Of a stretch of 22,940 nt of DNA, positions 9,381-17,519 are shown one piece after another (the stretch's first letter is position 1; the number at the start of each line of letters is the position of its first letter). Made by a program: the position numbers and the translations under genes. The DNA comes from Marinosulfonomonas sp. (GTDB taxonomy: Bacteria > Pseudomonadota > Alphaproteobacteria > Rhodobacterales > Rhodobacteraceae). The notes under the pieces were generated by a model. It did no database searches and was not told the DNA's origin. It saw nothing but the letters and a program-made list of their open reading frames with translations. The DNA lies in the NCBI GenBank assembly GCA_026989405.1, contig JALSJL010000138.1, positions 1 through 22,940 on the forward strand, given 5' to 3'.

Positions 9381-10002
9381 CGGCGAAGGCATCATTGGCA
9401 AACAATCCACGCAATTCCGGCTCCAGGCAATCCATTCCGCCGGTGAATGTGCCATAGGCGGGCAGAACAACCCGATTGTCATCGTGGACAAAACATCGGC
9501 GCGAAATGCGGGTGCCACGGGCATTGAGCGTGAATTTCGGGTGGAAATGGCCTGAAATTTCTTTCGTTTCACCCGGTCTGGCGATGTGGCGCAACGTCAG
9601 CGCGCCAATTCTTGCTTCCTGCACATGCTGGCCTCCAAGGTTCATGGCGCCGGGGTCATGATTGCCTTCGACCCAGATCCAGGTGCGTCCGGTTTGCAGT
9701 CTGGCAAGCCACTGACGGTCGGATTCGGGCAAGTTGTGTCCCGCATCCGTGTCATCGAAACTGTCACCCAGGCAAACCACCGTCTTTGCATCGGTGCGGA
9801 CGATGTCCGCTTCCAGGCGCGCCATTGTATCGCGTGTTTCGAACGGCGGCAGCAATGGCCCGCCGCGGCGCGAGTTTCTCTCGGACTTGCCAAAATGCAG
9901 GTCGGAAACCACGAGCGCCTGCTGGCGTTCCATGAACAGAACACCAGAAGGCAAAGCAAGCAGCCTTTCGCCGGCCAGGTTGATCAAGTGACAGTCCTTC
10001 AA
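9292..10002 (-). CDS. pdeM: PdeM, ligase-associated DNA damage response metallophosphoesterase
   Basis: This is a 236-residue calcineurin-like phosphoesterase of the ligase-associated DNA-damage family. Its metal-binding motifs come in order: SDLHFGKSER (33-42), GDSFDD (79-84), GNHD (113-116) and GHFHP (151-155). A conserved LPAYGTFTGG lies near the C-terminus. The start is a TTG at 10002 preceded by GGAG at about 8 bases; no ATG sits near the family start. It follows the helicase by 26 bases and is surely in its operon. The Arg/Pro-rich last 25 residues lie in the region that overlaps the LytTR gene and are probably poorly conserved. Its exact nucleic-acid substrate is not evident from the sequence. 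Confidence 0.92.
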   Translation of the reverse strand: MKDCHLINLAGERLLALPSGVLFMERQQALVVSDLHFGKSERNSRRGGPLLPPFETRDTMARLEADIVRTDAKTVVCLGDSFDDTDAGHNLPESDRQWLARLQTGRTWIWVEGNHDPGAMNLGGQHVQEARIGALTLRHIARPGETKEISGHFHPKFTLNARGTRISRRCFVHDDNRVVLPAYGTFTGGMDCLEPELRGLFANDAFAVTTGQEARVFPLPPARSATRPRLRRGSPG

Positions 10003-10028
10003 GAATTTTCTCCGGTTTTGCAGCTGGA

Positions 10029-12443
10029 TTATGTGAATTGATCAAGTCCGGCGGACTTCATCATTCGTTCCTCTTCTTGCGCCAGCAGCTTTTCATTGGC
10101 GGCTCCTTGAATGGCAACCTTTCCGATTTCCAGAAACAACGGCGCCGAAAGCGGGCTGGGGGAGCGAAGGGGAACGTGATCAATATTGTCGGCGACCCTG
10201 GTCAACATCTCTTCAATTCGTCCGAAATCCACAAGACCCCGCAACGCTTCGTCCCGGGTGATGTCCATGAGCACGTGGCCCGGATCATATCTGAGCAGCG
10301 TGTCGTAAAGGATATCGGAAGAGAACAGTGTCTGGCGACCGGATTTACGCAAACCCGCCGAGTTCCGCTCAATGAGGCCGGCGATCGTGGCCACCCCGCG
10401 AAACGTTCTTTTCATCACCGCATTTCCTGCCAGCCAGTTTTCGAACCCCTCTCGAAGCCTGACCGGGTCAAACAACGGCCCCGGTTCAACAACCGGGTCC
10501 AGCCCCCAGATCAAGGTGGCATAGTCGGTGGCCACAAATCCAAGCGGGTGCAGCCCGGAATGTTCCATGCGCATTGTCAGCAACAACCCAAGCGTCTGCA
10601 TGGCATTGCGCCCTGCAAAGCCGAAAACGCACATGTATTGTCTGCCGCCCTCGGGAAAGGTTTCGACCAACAACCGGTCGGGTTGGGGCAAGAGCGAGAT
10701 TTCGCGCTGCCTGGTCAGCCAGTCGCGGGTGTGCTGCGGCATTTCCGGCCAATCGCCATTTTGCAGCAATCGTAGAATTCGGTGCGACAGTTGTGTCGAA
10801 TTGGAAAACCGGGTTCCCGAATAAACCGCCACCCGAGGCCGCTTGGCGGCGTCCGGACTGACCTCGACAACTGCTTCTTTCAAGCCCTCATAGCGCACGA
10901 TGCGGCCGCCGATCAGGAACGTGTCGCCGTGGCTCAGCGATGCTGCGAAATGTTCTTCAACTTCGCCCAAAGGCTTGCCTCCCATGCGGTTTTTCATCCG
11001 GACTTTCAGCAGGTCGGCATCCTGGATTGTCCCGATGTTCATTCGGATACGCGAAGCCTGACGCGGGTCACGCAGCTGCCAGAGGCCGTCGGGCCGCTGG
11101 ACCAGGCGCTGCCATCGGTCGTAGCGCCGAAGCGCGTAGCCACCGGTGGCCACAAAGCCGAAACAGGCTTCAAACTGCTCACGCGCAAGGCTTGAAAAAT
11201 CGCCGCAGGTCGTGACTTCATCGAACAACCTGTCCTTGTCGAACGGCCCACTGCAGGCGGTTATCAGGATGTGCTGGCACAGCACATCGCGTGCGCCCGG
11301 GCCGCGCGGGGCGCCATCAAGATCGTGCTCGCGCACGGCCTGCAACGCGGCAAGGCATTCAACGACTTCAAAACGATTGGCCGGAACCAGAATTGCCTTT
11401 GATGGTGCGTCATACTGGTGGTTGGCCCGTCCGATGCGCTGCACCAGGCGCTTGATATTCTTGGGCGCACCGACCTGTATGACCAGATCAACGTCGCCCC
11501 AGTCAATTCCCAGGTCAAGCGAGCCGGTGCAGACGATCGCGCTCAGATCACCGCGCACCATGGCGGCTTCGACCCTTTCTCTTTGTTCGCGCGCAAGCGA
11601 GCCGTGGTGGATGCCGATCGGCAGTGCTTCGCTGTTGGCCAGCCAGAGCTTGTGAAAGAAGATTTCGGCCTGCGCCCGGGTATTGTGAAAAATCAGCGTG
11701 GTCTTGTGCCGCCGCACCTGCTCCATGATTGCCGCAATGGCGTATGCACCGCCACCGCCCGACCACGGAGGAGGTTCCTCGGTGTCAAGCATGGTAATGT
11801 CCGGCGCAGGCCCGGGGTCGGCATGGATGATCCGGCAGCGGGCGGGATGGGGCGCGAACATGCGCGCGATATCGTGCGGGTCATCCACCGTTGCCGACAA
11901 TCCTGTCCGGCGCAGGTTCGGGCAAAGCGTCTGAAGGCGCGCAAGGCACAGCATCAACTGGTCGCCACGTTTGCTTTCGCTCAGTGCGTGGATTTCATCC
12001 ACAACCACCCGTTTCAGACCGGCGAACATGCGCGGCGCATCCTCGTAGGACAACAGCAACGCGAGGCTTTCCGGTGTCGTGAGCAGGATATGCGGTGGAT
12101 CGGCGCGCTGGCGTTTCTTGCGGGTCGCAGAGGTGTCGCCAGTGCGGTCTTCTACCCGGATGTTCAGTCCGATGTCTGAAATTGGTTTTGCAAGGTTGCG
12201 GGCAATGTCCGCAGCTAGGGCCTTGAGCGGCGAGATGTAGAGAGTGTGCAAGCCCGGCGCCGGATTGTCAGCCAATTCCACAAGAGACGGCAGGAAACCT
12301 GCAAGTGTCTTGCCGCCGCCGGTCGGGGCGATCAGCAGCACGGCGGGCAGGGCGGCTTGTTCGAGCATCGCCAACTGATGCGGATGCGCCTGCCAGCCGT
12401 TCGCCGTAAACCAGGCATGAAAACGGGGCGGAAGAGGGCTCAT
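10029..12443 (-). CDS. ligase-associated DNA damage response DEXH-box helicase (Lhr-like)
   Basis: This is an 804-residue superfamily 2 helicase of the Lhr type. Walker A APTGGGKT is at 39-46, SPLKALAADI begins at 71, and TTPES is at 122-126. The DEIH box is at 149-152, with motif III (LSAT) near 178-181. The second RecA domain includes CTGSLDLGIDWGDVD and QRIGRANH (motif VI). The long C-terminal half is the Lhr-type extension. Bacteria often encode this helicase with an ATP-dependent DNA ligase, a nuclease and PdeM; here only PdeM accompanies it. The ATG at 12443 has no clear ribosome-binding site, and a promoter and SOS box lie immediately upstream. The likely role is DNA repair. Confidence 0.92.
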   Translation of the reverse strand: MSPLPPRFHAWFTANGWQAHPHQLAMLEQAALPAVLLIAPTGGGKTLAGFLPSLVELADNPAPGLHTLYISPLKALAADIARNLAKPISDIGLNIRVEDRTGDTSATRKKRQRADPPHILLTTPESLALLLSYEDAPRMFAGLKRVVVDEIHALSESKRGDQLMLCLARLQTLCPNLRRTGLSATVDDPHDIARMFAPHPARCRIIHADPGPAPDITMLDTEEPPPWSGGGGAYAIAAIMEQVRRHKTTLIFHNTRAQAEIFFHKLWLANSEALPIGIHHGSLAREQRERVEAAMVRGDLSAIVCTGSLDLGIDWGDVDLVIQVGAPKNIKRLVQRIGRANHQYDAPSKAILVPANRFEVVECLAALQAVREHDLDGAPRGPGARDVLCQHILITACSGPFDKDRLFDEVTTCGDFSSLAREQFEACFGFVATGGYALRRYDRWQRLVQRPDGLWQLRDPRQASRIRMNIGTIQDADLLKVRMKNRMGGKPLGEVEEHFAASLSHGDTFLIGGRIVRYEGLKEAVVEVSPDAAKRPRVAVYSGTRFSNSTQLSHRILRLLQNGDWPEMPQHTRDWLTRQREISLLPQPDRLLVETFPEGGRQYMCVFGFAGRNAMQTLGLLLTMRMEHSGLHPLGFVATDYATLIWGLDPVVEPGPLFDPVRLREGFENWLAGNAVMKRTFRGVATIAGLIERNSAGLRKSGRQTLFSSDILYDTLLRYDPGHVLMDITRDEALRGLVDFGRIEEMLTRVADNIDHVPLRSPSPLSAPLFLEIGKVAIQGAANEKLLAQEEERMMKSAGLDQFT

Positions 12444-12449
12444 GCACCC

Positions 12450-12478
12450 AGTCTAGCCGCCCCGTGCTACAATGTGAA
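12450..12478 (-). promoter_or_regulatory. candidate sigma70 promoter of the helicase-pdeM operon
   Basis: Read on the minus strand, TTCACA (12478-12473) and TAGACT (12455-12450) are spaced by exactly 17 bases; they match the consensus at 5/6 and 4/6. The -35 overlaps the SOS box half-site. Normal spacing puts the transcription start at about 12443-12444, at or next to the A of the helicase ATG, so the transcript may be leaderless. No Shine-Dalgarno is seen, which agrees with this. Confidence 0.5.
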
Positions 12479-12490
12479 CATTTAGTGAAC
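12476..12490 (-). promoter_or_regulatory. LexA (SOS) box, GTTC-N7-GTTC
   Basis: On the minus strand the sequence is GTTC ACTAAAT GTTC, a perfect fit to the direct-repeat SOS box known for alphaproteobacteria (GTTC-N7-GTTC). It overlaps the stop codon of the AAA+ gene, sits 33 bases before the helicase ATG and covers part of the predicted -35. LexA bound here would block the helicase-pdeM promoter until DNA damage. Position, exact match and gene function agree, but no binding data are available. Confidence 0.65.
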
Positions 12491-13792
12491 GATTGTCTCT
12501 TCCCGAACGAACATGTTGGCCCAGGCACGATCGATCAGCTCCGGGGTCATCTGGTAGGGAATGCCCTCAAACTCGCAGATCGCGATCATCTGGTCGATCA
12601 GGAAGATCGGCTGGTAGTTCGCATAGACATTGTCGATCAGCGGATATTTCTTTTTCATCAGATAGATAAGCGCCTCTTCGTCCAGCGGCATCTTGCGCTT
12701 GCGCGCCATCATCGCGAAGATCTTGAGGTAGTCTTCCTGGCAGGGCCCGTCGATCTTGATCTTGAAGAAGATCCGCCGCAAGGCCGCTTTGTCGAAGATT
12801 TCATTGGGGTGGAAGTTGGTCGAAAAGATCACCAGAGTGTCGAACGGAACTTCGAACTTCTCACCCGATTGCAGCGCCAGAATGTCCTTGGCTTCCTCAA
12901 GCGGCACAATCCAGCGGTTGATCAGGGCCTGTGGCGGCTCTGACTGGCGGCCAAGGTCGTCGACGATGAATATGCCGCCGGTTGATTTCAACTGCAGCGG
13001 GGCCTGATAGGTGCGCGATGTCGGGTTATAGACCAAGTCAAGCATGTCCAGCGTCAGCTCACCACCTGTGATCACGGTTGGACGTTCACAAAGAACATAG
13101 CGCCGGTCATACCGGTTGGATGTGCGGCGCAGGTTGTTGGGATCGTCCACCAGCTCTTCGGCGATATTGTGCACAATCGGGTCATAGACCGTGATGACCT
13201 GGCCGGAATATTCAATCGCGCGGGGCACAAAGATGTTGTCGCCGATGGCATCGCGGATACCATTTGAAATCGACGATTTGCCGTTGCCTGGCGGGCCATA
13301 CATCAGGATGGAGCGTCCGGCGGACACGGCGGGCCCGAGGTGATCCAGAAGTTCGTCGGGCAAGATCAGATGGCCCATGGCGCCCACCAGCATGTCGCGC
13401 GTGACCTGGATGTTTCGGATGGACTGGCGTTTGACCTGCTCACCGTAGACGGCCATCGGAATGGGCATTGCGCCGTAATACTCCGACTGAGACAGCGCAT
13501 CCAGCGCACGGGACTTGCCTGCATCCGTCAACTCGTAGCCCATCTCGCCGCCCGAGTTCGCATGAAGCGTGCCGGTGGCCTGCAAGAGCTTTTGGTCGCG
13601 CGCCTTGTCCACCAGTTCCTGGACCACATTGACCGGCAGGCACATGACCTTGGACAGTTCGGTCACCTGATCAAGGTTCATCCGAAACATCGTCTTCAAC
13701 AGGATATCCCGCATCATCACGAGGGTTAGCCCGGTATCTTCCAGCGAACGGGGGGCTGGTGGCTCGATGGACGGCCTGGACTGCATATTCAT
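12482..13792 (-). CDS. uncharacterised AAA+ ATPase with N-terminal winged-helix-like region
   Basis: This is a 436-residue soluble ATPase of no function known to me. The N-terminal region (about 20-105) is helical and ends in MGYELTDAGKSRALDAL, which looks like the end of a winged-helix domain. The AAA+ core has Walker A GPPGNGKS (166-173) and Walker B FIVDDLGRQ, with Asp-Asp rather than Asp-Glu at 278-279. It also has LINRWIVPLEEAKD, sensor 1 IFSTN with Asn 326, and a likely Arg finger at 339-340. It is not a MoxR, FtsH or Clp type. The ATG at 13792 follows AAGGT at 6 bases; a second ATG lies two codons later. It is close to the Tad genes but separated from them by a gene on the other strand. 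Confidence 0.75.
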   Translation of the reverse strand: MNMQSRPSIEPPAPRSLEDTGLTLVMMRDILLKTMFRMNLDQVTELSKVMCLPVNVVQELVDKARDQKLLQATGTLHANSGGEMGYELTDAGKSRALDALSQSEYYGAMPIPMAVYGEQVKRQSIRNIQVTRDMLVGAMGHLILPDELLDHLGPAVSAGRSILMYGPPGNGKSSISNGIRDAIGDNIFVPRAIEYSGQVITVYDPIVHNIAEELVDDPNNLRRTSNRYDRRYVLCERPTVITGGELTLDMLDLVYNPTSRTYQAPLQLKSTGGIFIVDDLGRQSEPPQALINRWIVPLEEAKDILALQSGEKFEVPFDTLVIFSTNFHPNEIFDKAALRRIFFKIKIDGPCQEDYLKIFAMMARKRKMPLDEEALIYLMKKKYPLIDNVYANYQPIFLIDQMIAICEFEGIPYQMTPELIDRAWANMFVREETIVH

Positions 13793-13931
13793 GCGCGTAC
13801 CTTTGTCTGGCTCGTTGTCTTGTTGTGTTTCGGGCGCGAAGGCCAGAAAACGGGCAACAAAAACACCGAAGGGTTTTTACTTCACCCGGCGATCCCCTGT
13901 AACTTGAGAAAAACAGCAGCAGGAAATCACC
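13793..13931. promoter_or_regulatory. divergent promoter region between the AAA+ and GT-C genes
   Basis: This 139-base gap must serve both genes. For the plus strand, TTTACT (13876-13881) and TGTAAC (13898-13903) are 16 bases apart and form a possible promoter. AGGA (13921-13924) is the ribosome-binding site of the following ATG. A hairpin of AAAAAC (13859-13864) with GTTTTT (13873-13878), extended by CC/GG around a GAA loop with one bulged A, has a T-run on its plus-strand side. I saw no clear promoter for the minus-strand gene. Confidence 0.3.
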
Positions 13932-15551
13932 ATGGGCAGGGCAAATCCTACAGTTCTCTTTGGCTTTTTTGTGGCGGTGATCGTTGCAATTTGTGGTGCT
14001 TCGCTGGCCAAGGGCGGCTTCTATCTCGGCAAACACGAAGGCGATACGCTGCACATGATGCAAATCGTGCTGCGCCTGGCTGATGGACAGTGGCCGCACA
14101 AGGACTTCATGACCCCGATCGGGGTCATGGCATTCGCACCGTTTGCGCTGTTCGTCAAGCTGGGAAGCGGGATTGGCACGTCGATAATGATGGGTCAAGC
14201 CATTGTTTCAGCGGTGTTTCTTCCCGCCGTATGGTGGGTGGCCCACAGCCGTTTGCGCGGGGTGACCCCTTATCTTTTCGGTCTGTTCATCTTCGTTTTG
14301 ATCGGTGCCCTGGTGCACGGAGAAGCGCAGCGAAGCGTTTCCATATCAATGCATTACAATCGGTGGGCCTGGGCGGCGAGTTTTCTGGCAATCGTGACAG
14401 CTGTCGTCGTGCCGTCCAATCCCCGGCGGCCGATCGTTGACGGCGCAATTGTCGGACTTTCCCTCGCATTCCTTCTTTTGACCAAGATGACCTACTTCGT
14501 GGCCTTTGCGCCCCCGGTCATGCTTGCGTTGTTGCTGCGGCGCGCCTATTCAACCGCGCTTTACGCTGTTCTGGCCGGTTTGCTTGTGCTTGCCGCCATG
14601 ACCGTTCTGGCCGGGGCCGACTACTGGACGGCCTATGCACGCGATCTGCTGTCGGTCATTTCCTCGGATATCCGGGCGCAACCCGGAGAGCCCTTCGGCG
14701 CCGTGGTCGGCGCGCCTGCCTATATCGGGGCCAGTCTTGCCCTGATGGCGGGGATCATTTTGCTGCGACAGTCAGGAGAAAGTGTTGGCGGGATGGTTTT
14801 GCTGCTTCTGGCCCCGGGGTTCTTCTATGTGACTTTTCAGAATTTTGCCAATGATCCCCAGTGGTTGCTTGTTCTTGCCATCTTGCTTCTGGCGTTTGTT
14901 CCCAAGCGTGAGCTGCGCAACGGGCTGGGCTGGGACATGCGCGCCGCCATCAAGATTACCGCCGCCGTCGCGTTGGCCCTGGCCGCGCCCTCTTTCTTCA
15001 ACCTGGCCTACAGCCCGTTCCGGCACTTGAAAATCGATACGCAGAGCTATACGCAACTGATCCCGCGCAGCCGGCAGCATTCTGACATTTTTGGCACCAA
15101 GACCCGGGTTGCGCGCACCGATACCCGGACCCCGCTGAAAGCGCCGGGAACGCCGTTGGACGCCTATGAAAAACTGGCCGGTCGTGAGCCCCCGACGGTT
15201 TTCAAAGGCGAGACGTTGCCCGACTGCCAACTCGAGATCGGCTTGCCGGCCTGGTTTGACTCCATCGTCGTTGATATGGAAACGGCGGGCCTTGCCAAGG
15301 GCAAACGGCTGTTTGCCGCCGATCTGTTTTCCAGCCATTGGCTGTTCGGCTCACTGGAGCCCCTGAAAAATGGCGCGCCTTGGTACTATGGTGGCCTGCC
15401 CGGAATTGAAAGCGCGGACTACCTTCTGGTTCCGCTCTGTCCGGTCCTTCCCAGGATCCGCGGCCAGATCCTGGAAGCCATCGAGGATCGCGGCCTTGAA
15501 TTCAATGAAATCAGGCGGACGCCGCTGTATATCTTGTATGAGCCAGGTTGA
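13932..15551 (+). CDS. polytopic membrane protein, GT-C glycosyltransferase-like
   Basis: This is a 539-residue integral membrane protein. About ten hydrophobic segments span residues 8-360, and a soluble C-terminal domain of about 170 residues follows. The first outside loop reads HEGDTLH (35-41), then QWPHKDFMTPIG (53-64). This resembles the acidic first loop of GT-C enzymes (pattern D/E-G..., then P-x-x-D-F-x-x-P-x-G) that use polyprenyl-phosphate sugars at the outer face of the inner membrane. No family name can be given with confidence and the substrate is unknown. The ATG at 13932 has AGGA 7 bases before it. It lies between the AAA+ gene (divergent) and the Tad peptidase gene (convergent). 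Confidence 0.6.
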   Translation: MGRANPTVLFGFFVAVIVAICGASLAKGGFYLGKHEGDTLHMMQIVLRLADGQWPHKDFMTPIGVMAFAPFALFVKLGSGIGTSIMMGQAIVSAVFLPAVWWVAHSRLRGVTPYLFGLFIFVLIGALVHGEAQRSVSISMHYNRWAWAASFLAIVTAVVVPSNPRRPIVDGAIVGLSLAFLLLTKMTYFVAFAPPVMLALLLRRAYSTALYAVLAGLLVLAAMTVLAGADYWTAYARDLLSVISSDIRAQPGEPFGAVVGAPAYIGASLALMAGIILLRQSGESVGGMVLLLLAPGFFYVTFQNFANDPQWLLVLAILLLAFVPKRELRNGLGWDMRAAIKITAAVALALAAPSFFNLAYSPFRHLKIDTQSYTQLIPRSRQHSDIFGTKTRVARTDTRTPLKAPGTPLDAYEKLAGREPPTVFKGETLPDCQLEIGLPAWFDSIVVDMETAGLAKGKRLFAADLFSSHWLFGSLEPLKNGAPWYYGGLPGIESADYLLVPLCPVLPRIRGQILEAIEDRGLEFNEIRRTPLYILYEPG

Positions 15552-15563
15552 TCCTTGATCAAC
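15547..15563. terminator. short perfect hairpin spanning two convergent stop codons
   Basis: GTTGATC (15547-15553), loop CTT, GATCAAC (15557-15563). The repeat includes the stop of the plus-strand membrane protein (15549-15551) and the stop of the minus-strand peptidase (15559-15561), which are only 7 bases apart. It has no T-tract, so termination strength is uncertain; it would form in both transcripts. Confidence 0.35.
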
Positions 15564-16053
15564 TGCCGTAAATCGCCCCCGCGATCAGGTAGAAACCCAG
15601 TGTTCCGCCCAGGGCCAGCCCCATGGGAAAATCGCGCCTTGCCCAGGACTCCCAGTCGGGTGTCAGCCGGCGCACGGCCGGCACGCGTCGGGCAACCCTG
15701 TGAGTGACAACGGCGGCCAGCAAAACGGCGGCAAAAAGATACAGGATCGTTCGCAGGTCGCCGGGCGCGATGAATGGCGCTGCTGCGGCGGCGAACTTGG
15801 CATCGCCTGCCCCGATCGCCCCGACCATGTTCAGGATGAACCCGATCACGAGGACAATGACCAATTGCAGCAGGCGGGCCAGATAGTCGGGCAGGGGCAG
15901 CACCAATAGCCCAACCGCGACAAACACGATCACCAGGGCCATGACGGCCTTGTTGGGAATTTTCATGAATTTCATGTCATTCCAGGCCACCCAGATGCAA
16001 ATGGGCAGCACGAATGGCAGAAACCACAGGGCAGACCAGGCCGAGATGGCCAT
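15559..16053 (-). CDS. A24 prepilin peptidase (CpaA/TadV type)
   Basis: This is a 164-residue inner-membrane aspartyl protease that cuts the leader of Flp-type prepilins. It has about five hydrophobic helices. The two catalytic aspartates are visible: Asp 26 in AWNDMKFMKIPN, and Asp 84 in the GxGD motif GAIGAGDAKF. The short length and the absence of the N-methylation domain fit the TadV/CpaA group. The ATG at 16053 is 2 bases after the tadD stop, so the two are probably translationally coupled. It is the last gene of the Tad block in this window. A second copy near the pilin gene is common in such clusters but lies outside the window if it exists. Confidence 0.9.
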   Translation of the reverse strand: MAISAWSALWFLPFVLPICIWVAWNDMKFMKIPNKAVMALVIVFVAVGLLVLPLPDYLARLLQLVIVLVIGFILNMVGAIGAGDAKFAAAAAPFIAPGDLRTILYLFAAVLLAAVVTHRVARRVPAVRRLTPDWESWARRDFPMGLALGGTLGFYLIAGAIYGS

Positions 16054-16055
16054 GA

Positions 16056-16910
16056 TCAGTTCGTCACATTGTTTTCAAGCGCCTCGAGACTGCGAACTGC
16101 GGCCTCGAAATACTGCGGATCGGTCTCGATTGCTTCTTTCAGCAGGCCCTTGCCGGTGATCACATCACCCTGCTTGATTGCAGCCAGCGCCAGGGTATGC
16201 AGCAGCTGTGCCCGCTCGGATTGGGTCATCGGGATGACCGGCAAAGTATAGTTGCGCTGCGCTGCGCGTGCCAGAACCAGATTGTTCTTGGCGGTGAACA
16301 TGTCGGTCTTGTATTTCAGCGCTTCAGAGAACAGGCGTTCTGCTTCCGAGTAATTGCCGCGCGTCAGCATCGAATAACCCCAGTTGTTCAGAACTCCCGA
16401 GGGCCGCGTCGTCAGCCCGACCGCAATCTCGTAAAAACTGTCCGCCTTTTCCCATTCTTCGTTGCTGTCGGCGATCATGGCTTCCAGTCGATATCGTTTG
16501 AAGGTCTCAAACGTCGGGGGCACCGAATCCAGGACTTTTTCGGCTTCATCCCACTTGCCAACCCGGATCAGCGCGTCGGCATAGTCCACCTTGTCGTCAT
16601 TGGTCGATTCCGGGTGGGCGGCGACTTTGGCCCAGACTGCAACGGCTTCGGTTGGCAGTTTCGCGCGGATCAGTGATTTGGCCAGGCCACGCTGGATATC
16701 TATCCGGTCCGGGTTTTCGGCCAGAGTGCGGCGGAAATACACGACCGCTTCATTCGGGTCGGCCGCTGCGAGCATGATGCTGTTGAGATTGCTCTCATCG
16801 ATCACGTTTACGCCCGTGGCCCGTTCAACTTCTGAATCAGCGTTCTTTTCACACGCTGACAGGGCGATTGTGCCAGCCAGGCACAAGATTACGAATCTGG
16901 ATTGGCGCAT
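16056..16910 (-). CDS. tadD: TadD, TPR lipoprotein of the Tad pilus system
   Basis: This is a 284-residue lipoprotein. A signal with hydrophobic residues 6-17 ends in the lipobox LSAC (Cys 20). The rest is helical with several TPR units, for example AVVYFRRTLAENPDRIDIQR, VGKWDEAEKVLDSV and LNNWGYSMLTRGNYSEAERL. TadD is thought to act as an envelope pilotin for the Tad secretin. AGGA lies 3-4 bases before the ATG at 16910. It follows the other TPR gene by 38 bases and precedes the peptidase gene. Confidence 0.88.
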   Translation of the reverse strand: MRQSRFVILCLAGTIALSACEKNADSEVERATGVNVIDESNLNSIMLAAADPNEAVVYFRRTLAENPDRIDIQRGLAKSLIRAKLPTEAVAVWAKVAAHPESTNDDKVDYADALIRVGKWDEAEKVLDSVPPTFETFKRYRLEAMIADSNEEWEKADSFYEIAVGLTTRPSGVLNNWGYSMLTRGNYSEAERLFSEALKYKTDMFTAKNNLVLARAAQRNYTLPVIPMTQSERAQLLHTLALAAIKQGDVITGKGLLKEAIETDPQYFEAAVRSLEALENNVTN

Positions 16911-16948
16911 TTTCCTGCGTCCTCTTACTGCTCTCGCGTTTTCGCTTG

Positions 16949-17515
16949 TTATTGCTTCGACAGGAGGAGGTATTCTCCGGGGCCCCGCCGAACCAGTGCG
17001 AATTCTGCTTTATCGGGTTCAGAATACTCCGGATTTTCAAGTTTTTCGAGAGCCCGGCGCAAATTCTCGCGAATTTCGGCACTTTGGCCACTGTCCAGGG
17101 CAAATGCGGTGTGAAAGACCCGTGCGGCTTCCCCGACATTGCCTTGTTCCATCAAGACGACGCCCAGATTGTTCCAGGCCGGGACAAAGGTTTCCTCGGT
17201 TTCGATTGCGCGGCGCAACAGCTTTTCGGCCTGGCCCAGACGCCCCAGTGCCAGGTTGGCTGACCCCAGCGCCGAAAGCACATCAACCGTGAACCCGTGT
17301 TCGGATGCTCCGCGCAAGTAGGCTTTCAGGGCCAGATCGTATTCACCAGCGGCCATCAGTCTGTGGCCGACGATCAGCCCGTCGACCGATTGCTGGCCCC
17401 GTGCAACGCCAACCGGAGCGAAAGGGCTGCCCGAGCGACCTTGAAAACCGCCTGCGGGCTCGCAGGCGGTTAATGATGTTGTCGCAATGATCCAGACCAC
17501 CCAGTTCAGTTTCAT
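16949..17515 (-). CDS. second TPR lipoprotein of the Tad cluster (TadD-like)
   Basis: This is a 188-residue TPR protein. The ATG at 17515 is preferred over an in-frame ATG at 17536 that overlaps tadC. It gives the lipoprotein signal directly (hydrophobic 5-14, lipobox LTAC, Cys 18). TPR repeats run from about 44 to 150, including LMAAGEYDLALKAYLRGA, LSALGSANLALGRLGQAEKL and WNNLGVVLMEQGNVGEAARV. It starts 4 bases after the tadC stop. Its sequence differs from tadD, so it is not a recent copy. Pairs of TPR genes at this point are usual in roseobacter Tad clusters as I recall them. Its separate function is not known. Confidence 0.82.
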   Translation of the reverse strand: MKLNWVVWIIATTSLTACEPAGGFQGRSGSPFAPVGVARGQQSVDGLIVGHRLMAAGEYDLALKAYLRGASEHGFTVDVLSALGSANLALGRLGQAEKLLRRAIETEETFVPAWNNLGVVLMEQGNVGEAARVFHTAFALDSGQSAEIRENLRRALEKLENPEYSEPDKAEFALVRRGPGEYLLLSKQ

Positions 17516-17519
17516 CACA

